Below are positions 6,222 through 12,615 of a DNA stretch of 30,516 nt, piece by piece; the first letter of the stretch is position 1; every line of letters starts with the position of its first letter. Under the pieces are notes generated by a model, which worked only from the letters and a program-made list of their open reading frames with translations, did no database searches and had not been told where the DNA came from. Origin of the DNA: a virus; the IMG/VR virus record IMGVR_UViG_3300027749_000367, positions 1 through 30,516 of that record; one strand, written 5' to 3'. A program made the translations under genes and the position numbers.

Positions 6222-6569
6222 TTACTTCTGCCAGCCGATGAGTGTCTGCCCCTTGTGTTGGAACACGGCAAGGCGCCCCACAGGGCCGCACTGTTCGCAG
6301 TCCATTTCGACTGACAAACCATTGCGTCTGCGGCTGGGGTTGTCGGTCATTAAACCATCTTGTATCGCAATAGTTTTAGTGCCATCGCAAAACGTGTAAC
6401 GGCCAGTTAAAGCGTCTTCGGCGTTGCGGTTGTAAATATGCACCGAACTTTGGTGCGTGTACGTCTCGCCGCACTTGGGGCACAGCGGGATAAAGTAATC
6501 TGATGTTGTTTCGACGAGCGGGTAGGTGCTGGCCAATGTAATTGGCGCACTCTTGAGGGTCTTGGTCAT
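6222..6569 (-). CDS. Small zinc-ribbon-like protein
   Basis: 115 residues with two Cys pairs, LCPKCGETYTHQ (about residue 30) and DCEQCG (about residue 92). They are separated by a beta-rich stretch (GRYTFCDGTKTIAIQDGLMT), as expected of a zinc-ribbon that binds one metal. The C-terminus ends RLAVFQHKGQTLIGWQK. It lies immediately upstream of the primase/helicase (10-base gap to the preferred start), suggesting a replication accessory role, though this is inferred from position only. The ribosome-binding site AAAGG overlaps the 10-bp palindrome CTTTGCAAAG. A candidate structured leader lies just upstream, so translation may be controlled. Confidence 0.75.
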   Translation of the reverse strand: MTKTLKSAPITLASTYPLVETTSDYFIPLCPKCGETYTHQSSVHIYNRNAEDALTGRYTFCDGTKTIAIQDGLMTDNPSRRRNGLSVEMDCEQCGPVGRLAVFQHKGQTLIGWQK

Positions 6570-6601
6570 GTACTTGCCTTTGCAAAGCCTTTAAGTAGAG
6601 A

Positions 6602-6657
6602 GGTGAGGCAGGACGGTAAAGGAGCCGTCTTTTCGGGCGCGCTGCCCTATCCTCACC
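6602..6657 (-). ncRNA. Candidate three-way-junction RNA leader
   Basis: On the minus-strand transcript GGUGAGG (6657-6651) pairs with CCUCACC (6608-6602), enclosing two hairpins. These are GGGC-AGCGC-GCCC (6647-6635) and GACGG-CUCCUUUA-CCGUC (6629-6612). The second loop carries CUCCUUU, which is complementary to Shine-Dalgarno sequences, including the AAAGG before the zinc-ribbon gene about 25 bases downstream. The element fills most of the gap between the repressor gene and the zinc-ribbon gene. No known riboswitch or ribozyme consensus was recognised; a hammerhead core is absent. Confidence 0.4.
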
Positions 6658-6666
6658 AACAGTCTA

Positions 6667-6879
6667 TCAGATATCGGTGGGCGCCAGCAGCTCTGCCAGT
6701 GCCGGGTTGATCAAGCGCTCGCGGGGGATGCCACTGGCCTGCTCCACGGCCCTGACCCACTTGGTGGGCACGTAGCCCTTCCTGAGCATCATGGAGATGT
6801 TCTGCTGGGTGCAGCCGAGGATGTCGGCCAGTTGGGCCTGCGAGCCCACGGCGTGGATGGCTTCTTCGATTCCGGTCAT
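6667..6879 (-). CDS. YdaS/Cro-like helix-turn-helix regulator
   Basis: 70 residues from the ATG at 6879, which overlaps the upstream stop as ATGA. Residues 3-36 form a helix-turn-helix (IEEAIHAVGSQAQLADILGC followed by TQQNISMMLRKG), and the remainder (VPTKWVRAVEQASGIPRERL) matches the Cro/YdaS layout, where the C-terminal helix ends near a conserved Leu/Pro patch. Such proteins are DNA-binding dimeric regulators, often toxic or antirepressor-like in prophages. It sits upstream of the replication gene pair, so it probably regulates this arm or the divergent control region at 10194-10350. Confidence 0.8.
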   Translation of the reverse strand: MTGIEEAIHAVGSQAQLADILGCTQQNISMMLRKGYVPTKWVRAVEQASGIPRERLINPALAELLAPTDI

Positions 6880-7136
6880 TGTGTGCTCTCGATCATCTTG
6901 AGTGTGGAGTTGTGGTAGTCGTGTACTGAGTGGCTGTGGGGGATCGTGAGCCGGGGCCGGTCCATGAACACGCGCTTGTATAGCGTGTCCTTGTTGTGGA
7001 ACAGCTCGGCGTACTGCCTTTGCAGCTCCTGCGTGTAGGCCTCTAGGCGCACGTTGGCCTTGGTGTAGTCCGGTTTGGGCTCGCCCGGGCGCCACGCTAG
7101 GTCACGCAGGCGCTGCTTTTGGTTGTTATCGAACAT
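6876..7136 (-). CDS. Small hypothetical phage protein
   Basis: 86 residues: MFDNNQKQRLRDLAWRPGEP, then a helical basic middle (RLEAYTQELQRQYAELFHNK) and a His-rich end (IPHSHSVHDYHNSTLKM). The ATG follows GGGAGACGAAC, a good site. It overlaps the upstream winged-helix-like gene by 11 bases and the downstream repressor gene by ATGA, so it is part of one tightly coupled operon. No family recognised. Confidence 0.65.
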   Translation of the reverse strand: MFDNNQKQRLRDLAWRPGEPKPDYTKANVRLEAYTQELQRQYAELFHNKDTLYKRVFMDRPRLTIPHSHSVHDYHNSTLKMIESTQ

Positions 7137-7407
7137 GTTCGTCTCCCTTGGTTGGGTGTGGTTGGTTGGGCGGTATGGGCACGGCGATGTACACAGCGCG
7201 CCACTGCGGTACGCTGGTGCTGCTGGGGCGCAGGCGCCCCTTAGCGGCCAGCTCCCAGCGGTCTAGGTACACGTCGGGCATGCAGGGCAGGGCTTGGCGC
7301 ACGGTGTCACGTTGCAGGCCCGTTATGGCGCTGATAACGGCGAGGGTGGCCCCGTCAGGCATTTGCCTAAGCGCTGCGCGGATGACGGTATGGGTTGACT
7401 TACGCAC
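7126..7407 (-). CDS. Winged-helix-like DNA-binding protein (tentative)
   Basis: 93 residues starting at the GTG at 7407. That start follows GAGGAAAAGAAC, and its first bases overlap the end of the previous gene; the longer frame to 7479 duplicates that gene's sequence. Residues 7-45 (THTVIRAALRQMPDGATLAV then ISAITGLQRDTVRQAL) look like a helix-turn-helix in a winged-helix setting, with a basic linker and a strand (WRAVYIAVPI) behind. The role may be transcriptional regulation. Assignment rests on pattern only. Confidence 0.65.
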   Translation of the reverse strand: MRKSTHTVIRAALRQMPDGATLAVISAITGLQRDTVRQALPCMPDVYLDRWELAAKGRLRPSSTSVPQWRAVYIAVPIPPNQPHPTKGDEHVR

Positions 7408-7633
7408 CGTTCTTTTCCTCGAAAGTGCCGTCCAGCCACGCATCCAGCTTTGCATGGAGCCAAGCCCTGTTGCGCTCACCGACTGTTTGCCCGTTGTCTG
7501 TCATCCGTGGGTCTGTTAGCAAACGCCCAAACCCAGTATCGGAAGAAAACTCAATTCGTTCCTTTGTTATCTTGATACCGATAGCACCAATCGCTCTTGA
7601 CTCAAACCCGTCTATCAACGCTTCTTCAATCAT
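7400..7633 (-). CDS. Small hypothetical protein
   Basis: 77 residues, MIEEALIDGFESRAIGAIGI, followed by ITKERIEFSSDTGFGRLLTD and a helical, Trp-containing C-terminus (RNRAWLHAKLDAWLDGTFEE). Starts inside an eight-base overlap with the upstream gene. The junction sequence around the start is repeated at the next junction to the right (7890-7925), implying duplication of a coupling cassette. Function unknown. Confidence 0.65.
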   Translation of the reverse strand: MIEEALIDGFESRAIGAIGIKITKERIEFSSDTGFGRLLTDPRMTDNGQTVGERNRAWLHAKLDAWLDGTFEEKNGA

Positions 7634-7901
7634 TGTTTTTCTCCTTTAGTTTGGCTTCGATGGCGCGTTCATAACCCCAGTTAGGTGATTCACATTCGTC
7701 GTACTGGTTGTGGTGTTGCAAATAGATAGCATCAATCTCCTTATCCGTCAGGTCTACCCATTTAAGTTTTACACCCGACAAACTGAGGTCTGCTCTTATA
7801 AGGTCTTTTAATACTTGTTCGTCTTCGTCATGCCAGTTTTCAGGATGTGCTTGTTTAAATGTGTCAAGCGCATCCCATGCTCTGCGCAAAAGGTCAATCA
7901 T
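7626..7901 (-). CDS. Small hypothetical protein with LTDKEI-type motif
   Basis: 91 residues from the ATG at 7901, selected by the strong AAGGAGAAG site and its ATGA overlap with the upstream stop. The sequence holds WVDLTDKEIDAIYLQHHNQY and ends AIEAKLKEKNND. The LTDxEI helix is common in small accessory phage proteins. The final EAKLKEKN is shared with the neighbouring 115-residue gene, so the two genes have a common tail, by duplication or recombination. No catalytic residues are evident. Confidence 0.68.
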   Translation of the reverse strand: MIDLLRRAWDALDTFKQAHPENWHDEDEQVLKDLIRADLSLSGVKLKWVDLTDKEIDAIYLQHHNQYDECESPNWGYERAIEAKLKEKNND

Positions 7902-8245
7902 GTGTTCTTCTCCTTGAGTTTGGCTTCTGCCGCAATAAGTAACTCTTCCCAACTAAGTTGCGCCTTCGCAAATTCATACCAATCTTCAGTCGTCAGCCCT
8001 ACCCATGTGCGCTGTGGTGGGTGGGTGTAAAGGGGGTCAACCCAACCCTTGTGCTTTGGATTTCTTTTATCCCAGTTATCCGCATAATTTTCGTTGTCTT
8101 CATACGAGCGATAGTCGTAGCCACCTTCACCATCAAACGTGCGCCACGCCACAGGCTCCTGCTCTGGCTGTGGTGGGTAGTTGCTGCTGGCTCCATAGTT
8201 CACCCTGTCCTGCGCCATAGCGCGTTTTGATTCGTAGCCTGTCAT
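7898..8245 (-). CDS. Small conserved phage protein with PLYTHPPQR motif
   Basis: 115 residues from the ATG at 8245, after ACGGAGAAACAGAC. It contains EQEPVAWRTFDGEGGYDYRS and then VDPLYTHPPQRTWVGLTTED, a pattern (EPVAW...PLYTHPPQ...GLTxE) I recall from numerous small phage proteins of unknown function. The C-terminal helix ends AAEAKLKEKNT, matching the tail of the next gene. It overlaps both neighbours by ATGA. The function is not known. Confidence 0.75.
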   Translation of the reverse strand: MTGYESKRAMAQDRVNYGASSNYPPQPEQEPVAWRTFDGEGGYDYRSYEDNENYADNWDKRNPKHKGWVDPLYTHPPQRTWVGLTTEDWYEFAKAQLSWEELLIAAEAKLKEKNT

Positions 8246-8469
8246 GTCTGTTTCTCCGTAAAACCGCGCCAATATTTGTTTTGTATGGCAGCAAAATTTG
8301 AGTGGAACCGTTTCATTTCTTCGTAAGTGGCAACCCGTGACCACCTTTTGCCATTCCATATTGCATACATATAACTTTCATGTAAACCTTTTGGGGTGAA
8401 CTTAACTTCGTACACGCCAGTCCGACAAGGCTTGATGTGCGGGGGAAACCACTTTGTCATCTTTTTCAT
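8242..8469 (-). CDS. Small conserved phage protein of the WxPPxxKPxRxGVYEV type
   Basis: 75 residues: MKKMTKWFPPHIKPCRTGVY with EVKFTPKGLHESYMYAIWNG and ending NKYWRGFTEKQT. The motif KPxRxGVYEV followed by a WNGKxW strand and a final WRGxxE is a recurring small beta-sheet protein in phage accessory regions. Function unknown. It overlaps both neighbours (ATGA at 8242-8245 and at 8466-8469), with the start embedded in a 20-base sequence repeated at the next junction. Confidence 0.72.
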   Translation of the reverse strand: MKKMTKWFPPHIKPCRTGVYEVKFTPKGLHESYMYAIWNGKRWSRVATYEEMKRFHSNFAAIQNKYWRGFTEKQT

Positions 8470-8680
8470 GTTGTTCCCCTTGCGTGTATTTCATCTTCCA
8501 ACAACTTAATATGCGCTTGCGCTTTGTTTAACTCTCGTACAAACGTAGCGCACATTTCTAGCAAATGTTGAATATGCTTTTCCTGCCATTGCTCTGGTCT
8601 TGTATTAAGCCCGCGAACACGGAGGCGCATGATCGCGCAGCGGTGCATTAGAAGCTGTTCTTTCATGTTGTTCCCCTTGC
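8464..8680. repeat. 20-base exact direct repeat at two consecutive gene junctions
   Basis: The 20 bases at 8464-8483 recur exactly at 8661-8680. In each copy the minus strand reads a ribosome-binding site (AAGGGGAACAAC), an ATGA stop/start overlap and the first codon or two of the downstream gene. The upstream proteins both end ARGTT. The repeat is thus a duplicated translational-coupling junction. Confidence 0.8.
8466..8666 (-). CDS. Small hypothetical helical protein
   Basis: 66 residues, MKEQLLMHRCAIMRLRVRGL and a coiled-coil-like second half (LLEMCATFVRELNKAQAHIK, then LLEDEIHARGTT). It is bounded by two copies of the 20-base junction repeat. Its C-terminal ARGTT is the same as in the neighbouring 93-residue protein because the repeat encodes it. 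No function recognised. Confidence 0.65.
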   Translation of the reverse strand: MKEQLLMHRCAIMRLRVRGLNTRPEQWQEKHIQHLLEMCATFVRELNKAQAHIKLLEDEIHARGTT

Positions 8681-8944
8681 TTTGATGTCATCATGTACAT
8701 CCTTCAGTGCGCCGTAAGTCATCTCACACGCTATTTCCCCAGCACTTGAACTGCCAACGGGTATTTGATACTCCCTGATAATTTTGAGGCAAGCCTCACG
8801 CTCTTGCGCCACTGCTGCCCTAGCAAAGTCAGCCATATAAAAAGGTAGATCGTTAACCAAGGGAGTGCCGTCAATAAAACGCTTCCACGAAAACTTATCT
8901 CGCAAAACTACATCAGCTAGTTTTACTAATTCAATGTAGTTCAT
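8663..8944 (-). CDS. Hypothetical protein with SWKRFIDGTPLxND motif
   Basis: 93 residues from the ATG at 8944, which overlaps the upstream stop as ATGA. The open frame extends further upstream to 9253 but there it crosses two other genes. The protein reads MNYIELVKLADVVLRDKFSW, KRFIDGTPLVNDLPFYMADF, then a helix with RAAVAQEREACLKIIREYQI. The AxAQEREAC helix is a common ending of small phage accessory proteins. Function unknown. Confidence 0.68.
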   Translation of the reverse strand: MNYIELVKLADVVLRDKFSWKRFIDGTPLVNDLPFYMADFARAAVAQEREACLKIIREYQIPVGSSSAGEIACEMTYGALKDVHDDIKARGTT

Positions 8945-9099
8945 TTGTGCCACCATGCTGCAAAGATCATTCCGATTGCACCGACTACAGCCAGCACCGC
9001 TATCAGCGCTTTGAAAGACGCAAATACTTCTTCCGTAGGGTCGGGGTCGTGTATCTCGGCGGGTTCTTTGTTCATGTAGGCTTTGTCTGCTTCGTTCAT
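8941..9099 (-). CDS. 52-residue single-pass membrane protein
   Basis: This frame encodes an acidic N-terminus (MNEADKAYMNKEPAEIHDPD, PTEEVF) and one hydrophobic helix (ALIAVLAVVGAIGMIFAAWW, residues 31-50) ending HK. It fills the space between two genes. Its ATG overlaps the upstream stop as TAATG, and its TGA overlaps the next start as ATGA. Overlap at both ends is strong evidence that it is a genuine gene. Likely an inner-membrane early protein; function unknown. Confidence 0.68.
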   Translation of the reverse strand: MNEADKAYMNKEPAEIHDPDPTEEVFASFKALIAVLAVVGAIGMIFAAWWHK

Positions 9100-9362
9100 T
9101 ATTCACCCCCAACGTGGTTAGTTGCATGGCCGTTTGGATTGCGGGAGACGGAAGCCGCCCATTCTGCGCCGTCGTACACCGCAGGAAAGTAAACGTGATT
9201 TTTTGTCCATACAGTAAACGGCGCGCCTTCTGACAAACCGTAACCGTTGTCAAACTCTGTGTCTAGCTCCGCTTCTGTCAAAGTGCTGCTTTCAATGTCG
9301 GCAAAAGATTCGTTTGTTTCTTCCATCGCATCTACAAGTATTTTTCGCCATGTAGTTTTCAT
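9099..9362 (-). CDS. Small conserved phage protein with HVGGE C-terminus
   Basis: 87 residues from the ATG at 9362 (ATGA overlap with the upstream stop). The C-terminal half, APFTVWTKNHVYFPAVYDGA followed by EWAASVSRNPNGHATNHVGG, matches a recurrent phage motif (FTxWTxxxVYFPxxYDGxEW, ending HVGGE). It is probably a small compact beta fold. The N-terminal part is acidic and helical. The function of this family is unknown to me. Confidence 0.72.
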   Translation of the reverse strand: MKTTWRKILVDAMEETNESFADIESSTLTEAELDTEFDNGYGLSEGAPFTVWTKNHVYFPAVYDGAEWAASVSRNPNGHATNHVGGE

Positions 9363-9589
9363 TTGGCACGCTCCTTGAGCATGGCGTCTGCCCATTCATA
9401 ACAACTTCCGCAAACATTTTTTATCGTTATAGTTTTTTGGCTTATAGCTAAATTAATTTCCGGCATTGATAATTGTGCCTGCATAACAAGCCCCGCAAAG
9501 TGGTCACGCAGGGTCATGTCCCTTGCGTAGCCGCCTGTCTTCACTAGCCAGTCCGTGTAGTCTTTTGCCATCTCTTGGTTATCTTTCAT
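9359..9589 (-). CDS. Small conserved phage protein with MTLRDHFAGLxMQA motif
   Basis: 76 residues. MTLRDHFAGLVMQAQLSMPE and the ending YEWADAMLKERAK are a very common signature of small phage proteins with no assigned function. A helical N-terminus (MAKDYTDWLVKTGG) precedes it. The protein has a Cys pair (NVCGSCYEWAD) that might bind metal. ATGA overlaps connect it with both neighbours. Confidence 0.75.
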   Translation of the reverse strand: MKDNQEMAKDYTDWLVKTGGYARDMTLRDHFAGLVMQAQLSMPEINLAISQKTITIKNVCGSCYEWADAMLKERAK

Positions 9590-9789
9590 TTGTATTCCTC
9601 CAGTCGTGCGTTAAGGCGTGTGATTCGGTTGACGTTGTAGTCAACTATGCTCTGCGCGTACTCGACCCCCGTTTCAGCTTGGAGCTTGGCCAGATGGGCC
9701 TCAGCCAGCTCGGTTGCGATCACTTCAAGCGGGGTGGGCTTCTTGAACGGCTCCCTGAGCAGGTCGCGTAATCCTGTGCGGCGCATCAT
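9586..9789 (-). CDS. Small helical hypothetical protein
   Basis: 67 residues from the ATG at 9789 (ATGA overlap); an adjacent in-frame ATG at 9786 would also serve. The N-terminus is basic (MMRRTGLRDLLREPFKKPTP). The rest is a long helix (LEVIATELAEAHLAKLQAET, then YNVNRITRLNARLEEYK), a likely coiled coil. No family recognised. It is the second gene of the leftward early operon. Confidence 0.68.
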   Translation of the reverse strand: MMRRTGLRDLLREPFKKPTPLEVIATELAEAHLAKLQAETGVEYAQSIVDYNVNRITRLNARLEEYK

Positions 9790-10193
9790 GCTGTGCCCCC
9801 AACGGCCAGTGCCGCAGCCGCTTCGGCCTTCTTGCGCTCCCGGTAAAAGCGCTGGTATTCGGCCTTCTTGGTCTTGGCCTTTTGCTTGACGTACCAAGCA
9901 CGTTTGTACTCGCGCCGCTTCAGGCGCCTTTGCTCGGCCTCGCTGGCCACCTCAGCCTCGGCGAACACCGGCTCGCCCTCGCTGCGCACAGGGGCAGCGG
10001 CGTAGGGGTTGAGCTGTTTGTTCATCTCTATGTGGCGGTCTGCTAAAGACCCCACCCAGTTGTGAAGGGCCTTGTGCCTATTATTCAAGTCGTTTATCTT
10101 ATAAGCCAACGTGTCGAGCACGGCTAGGTTTTTGGTGTGCATCGCCTCTAGTTCGGCGATGCGTTTGTAAGGGTTCCAATTCATGTAGTCCAT
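9786..10193 (-). CDS. Charged coiled-coil hypothetical protein; first gene of the leftward operon
   Basis: 135 residues from the ATG at 10193, preceded by TTTTTGGAGTACACCCAC; an upstream TTG is less likely. N-terminal half helical (YKRIAELEAMHTKNLAVLDT, LAYKINDLNNRHKALHNWVG). The C-terminal half is strongly basic (RRLKRREYKRAWYVKQKAKT, EYQRFYRERKKAEAAAALAV), suggesting nucleic-acid binding. It directly follows the divergent control region, so it is the first gene of the leftward early transcript. Confidence 0.7.
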   Translation of the reverse strand: MDYMNWNPYKRIAELEAMHTKNLAVLDTLAYKINDLNNRHKALHNWVGSLADRHIEMNKQLNPYAAAPVRSEGEPVFAEAEVASEAEQRRLKRREYKRAWYVKQKAKTKKAEYQRFYRERKKAEAAAALAVGGTA

Positions 10194-10350
10194 GTGGGTG
10201 TACTCCAAAAAGTTGTAGGGAGCCCGATCCTACAACAGAACTTTGTGGTTTACAACAAATATTTTTTAAAAAGTTACAGCAACTAGCCAAAAAGTGATGT
10301 AAGATCACCCCGCCACAATAATTGTGTTGTGGGTTAACGGAGATACACAC
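10194..10350. promoter_or_regulatory. Divergent early control region
   Basis: This AT-rich gap separates the leftward operon from the rightward one. It holds a perfect 8-bp inverted repeat GTTGTAGG-N9-CCTACAAC (10212-10236) and a further TACAAC half-site at 10251-10256. It also holds the perfect palindrome CACAAT-A-ATTGTG (10314-10326) about 25 bases before the rightward start codon. TAAGAT near 10300 is a possible rightward -10. Individual promoters are not certain, but the symmetry elements suit repressor binding, plausibly by one of the two YdaS/Cro-like proteins. Confidence 0.55.
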
Positions 10351-10695
10351 ATGAGCCTAGAAGACACAATCCGGGGCCTCACCGACGCAGTGAACGCCCT
10401 CAACGCTACCCTACAGAGCGCCCAAGTAAGCGTACCTGCCCCGCAGGAGGTGCCCCCCATCCCAAAGCTGCGCCCCAAGGCCGAAGCGCCGACAGCCAAC
10501 GTTACGTCGGAGTCAGGTCCTACGACCGTTACGCCAACGACTGAGGTGACCTACGACATGGTGGCCAAGGCCATCACCGATACCTTCCCCAAGGACCGGG
10601 TCAAGGTTATGGCGGCGCTGGCCAAGTTCGGCGCGGCCAAGGGTCCCCAGCTCAAGCCCGCCGACTACGCGGCCTTCTTGGCGGAGCTGACATGA
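10351..10695 (+). CDS. Hypothetical protein, first gene of the rightward operon
   Basis: 114 residues from the ATG at 10351, preceded by ACGGAGATACACAC. The N-terminal helix (MSLEDTIRGLTDAVNALNAT) may oligomerise. A Pro-rich linker follows (VPAPQEVPPIPKLRPKAEAP). The C-terminal domain is helical (YDMVAKAITDTFPKDRVKVM AALAKFGAAKG...). Such N-terminal coil, flexible linker and C-terminal domain layouts are common in small phage replication-region proteins, but I cannot name a family. It is followed by an ATGA overlap. Confidence 0.75.
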   Translation: MSLEDTIRGLTDAVNALNATLQSAQVSVPAPQEVPPIPKLRPKAEAPTANVTSESGPTTVTPTTEVTYDMVAKAITDTFPKDRVKVMAALAKFGAAKGPQLKPADYAAFLAELT

Positions 10696-10907
10696 CAGCA
10701 ATGACTAAAGAAGAATTCAAAGCCCGCTGGGAGTCCAATGACAGCGGTGGCGGCATCAAATACGACGACATCGCGGACTGTGCTGTGGCGTGGGGCATAT
10801 CGCGTACCCCAAAGACACGCCGCATAGATGTTATCCGCTACCAAGTGCTGGTGGCGGCAGGCACTGCGGACGCAGAGGAATTCAAACCCGAAGAGGTGGC
10901 GACATGA
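10692..10907 (+). CDS. Small conserved phage protein (MTKEEFKARWE type)
   Basis: 71 residues: MTAMTKEEFKARWESNDSGG, GIKYDDIADCAVAWGISRTP, then RIDVIRYQVLVAAGTADAEE and an acidic tail. The pattern FKARWExxDxGGGIxxDDIADCAVAWGI is a recurring small phage protein of unknown function, normally located beside DUF2800 and polymerase genes. GGAG stands five bases before the ATG at 10692; a second ATG three codons in is less well placed. Overlaps both neighbours by ATGA. Confidence 0.75.
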   Translation: MTAMTKEEFKARWESNDSGGGIKYDDIADCAVAWGISRTPKTRRIDVIRYQVLVAAGTADAEEFKPEEVAT

Positions 10908-12058
10908 GCACACACGCCCAGTTATCACCCAGCAGCGCCGTGCGCTGGATGACCTGCCCCGGCTCGGTGGCGCTGTCCAAGGACATCCCGGACACCAGCT
11001 CGGACGCGGCGTCCGAGGGCGCGATGATGCACACCGTGGCGGCGCACTGCCTCGCGGCGAACACTGACGCCTCTGGCTACATCGGCGTGACCGACACCGA
11101 GACCGGGCTGATCTTGCAGCCAGAGCAGGCGCAGGCCGTGCAGAAGTACGTGGACCACGTGCGCGACGTTGTTAGGGCCACCAAGGGGCGCCTGCTGGTG
11201 GAGCAGCGCGTGGGCATCGACCACCTGACTATGGAGAGCGGCGCCCAAGGCACAGCCGACGCCGTTATCCTGACCCCGGACGAGCTGATCGTGCTGGACG
11301 CCAAGTTCGGGCGCGGCGTGGAGGTGCAGGCCGAGAACAACCCGCAGCTCTTGATGTACGCCTGCGGCGTGCTCAAGGAGTGGGACATCGCCTACGACTT
11401 CCAGCGCGTGCGCGTCGGCATCATCCAGCCCCGCCTTGGCGCGGCGCCTGAGTGGAGCCTGAGCGTTGACGACCTGAACAACTTCGCCGCTGAGGTGCAG
11501 TTCTCAGCCGAGCTTACCCACCAGCCTGACGCGCCGCTTGTGCCATCGCCCAAGGGTTGCCAGTGGTGCAGGGCCAAAGCCGTGTGCCCGGCCATCCGCA
11601 CCTCGGTGATGAACGACTTTGACACCGTGGTCGCTGAGACGGCGGACGACGACGATTTGGCCCGTGTGATGGCCAACGCCGACATGATCGAAAAGTGGGT
11701 CAAGGCCGTGCGCGCTGAGGTCGAGCGGCGCCTGCTGGCCGGCGAGCCCGTGCCCGGCTACAAGCTGGTGCAGGGCAAGAAGGGCAACCGGCAGTGGACC
11801 AGCGCAGACGACGCCGAGGCCCTGCTCAAGTCCATGCGCATCAAGCACGACCAGATGTATGACTACAAACTGGCCAGCCCCACCAGCTTAGAGAAGCTGG
11901 CCAAGGCAGGCGAGATAGGACCGCGCCAGTGGCCCAAGATCGCCGAGCTCATTACCCAGTCCGAGGGCTTCCCCTCGGTGGCCCCTGTTTCCGATAAGCG
12001 TCCCGCACTGGTTACGTCAGCGACCGCTTCTGATTTTGATGACGTGACAAACCCTTAA
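10904..12058 (+). CDS. DUF2800 protein, Cas4/RecB-like PD-(D/E)XK nuclease
   Basis: 384 residues from the ATG at 10904; a longer frame begins at 10790 inside the upstream gene. DUF2800 (PF10926) proteins are phage nucleases related to Cas4/RecB exonucleases. The nuclease motifs visible are EGAMMH (39-43), GTADAVI (D119) and LDAKFGRG (D132, K134). A Cys set (C18 with C219, C222 and C228 in CQWCRAKAVCPA) resembles the Fe-S cluster ligands of Cas4. The C-terminal third is helical and may bind partners. It lies directly upstream of the SSB-like gene, consistent with an exonuclease plus ssDNA-binding recombination pair. Length is typical. Confidence 0.85.
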   Translation: MSTHAQLSPSSAVRWMTCPGSVALSKDIPDTSSDAASEGAMMHTVAAHCLAANTDASGYIGVTDTETGLILQPEQAQAVQKYVDHVRDVVRATKGRLLVEQRVGIDHLTMESGAQGTADAVILTPDELIVLDAKFGRGVEVQAENNPQLLMYACGVLKEWDIAYDFQRVRVGIIQPRLGAAPEWSLSVDDLNNFAAEVQFSAELTHQPDAPLVPSPKGCQWCRAKAVCPAIRTSVMNDFDTVVAETADDDDLARVMANADMIEKWVKAVRAEVERRLLAGEPVPGYKLVQGKKGNRQWTSADDAEALLKSMRIKHDQMYDYKLASPTSLEKLAKAGEIGPRQWPKIAELITQSEGFPSVAPVSDKRPALVTSATASDFDDVTNP

Positions 12059-12073
12059 CCTTTGGAGATTCCC

Positions 12074-12610
12074 ATGAAAGTAAAACTTAACAACGTGCGC
12101 CTGTCGTTCCCCCAGCTCTTTGAGGCCAAGACCGTCAACGGCGAGGGCAAGCCTGCCTTCTCTGCTGCGTTCCTGATCAGCCCCAAGGACCCACAGATCA
12201 AGGTCATTACCGAGGCGATCGACGCCGTGGCCAAAGAGAAGTGGGGCGCCAAGGCCGACGCCATGCTCAAGACCATCCGCGCAGCCGACAAGACCTGCCT
12301 GCACAGCGGTGACCTCAAGGCCAACTACGACGGCTTTGAGGGCATGATGTACATCAGCGCCCGCAACGCGATCAAGCCCTTGGTGATTGACGTGAACAAG
12401 GCCCCGCTGACGGCGCAGGACGGCAAGCCCTACGCGGGTTGCTACGTCAACGCCAGCATCGAGCTGTGGGTGCAGGACAACAACTACGGCAAGCGCATCA
12501 ACGCCACGCTGATGGGCGTGCAGTTCTACAAAGACGGTGAGAGCTTCGCAGGCGGCGGCGTGGCCGATACCGACGACTTTGACGACCTGAGCGCAGACGA
12601 CTTGGTTTGA
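12074..12610 (+). CDS. DUF2815 / Enc34-type single-stranded DNA-binding protein
   Basis: 178 residues from the ATG at 12074, after TTTGGAGATTCCC. The sequence matches the DUF2815/Enc34 ssDNA-binding family (PF10991): NNVRLSFPQLFEAKTVNGEG at residues 5-24, a central MMYISARNAIKPLVIDVNKA, and AGCYVNASIELWVQDNNYGK. The C-terminal tail is acidic (DTDDFDDLSADDLV), the interaction tail typical of phage and bacterial SSBs that recruits polymerase and helicase. It functions as the phage SSB, coating single strands during replication and recombination. Neighbours are the DUF2800 nuclease and the polymerase. It lies 15 bases after the nuclease stop. Confidence 0.87.
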   Translation: MKVKLNNVRLSFPQLFEAKTVNGEGKPAFSAAFLISPKDPQIKVITEAIDAVAKEKWGAKADAMLKTIRAADKTCLHSGDLKANYDGFEGMMYISARNAIKPLVIDVNKAPLTAQDGKPYAGCYVNASIELWVQDNNYGKRINATLMGVQFYKDGESFAGGGVADTDDFDDLSADDLV

Positions 12611-12615
12611 TTTTC

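Noticed and set aside
6602-6657. Hammerhead ribozyme
   Set aside because: The three-way junction lacks the CUGANGA core and correct GAAA placement.
8945-9253. Longer version of the 93-residue gene
   Set aside because: The extra N-terminal sequence crosses two other genes with clear overlaps and is of low quality; the start at 8944 has an ATGA junction.
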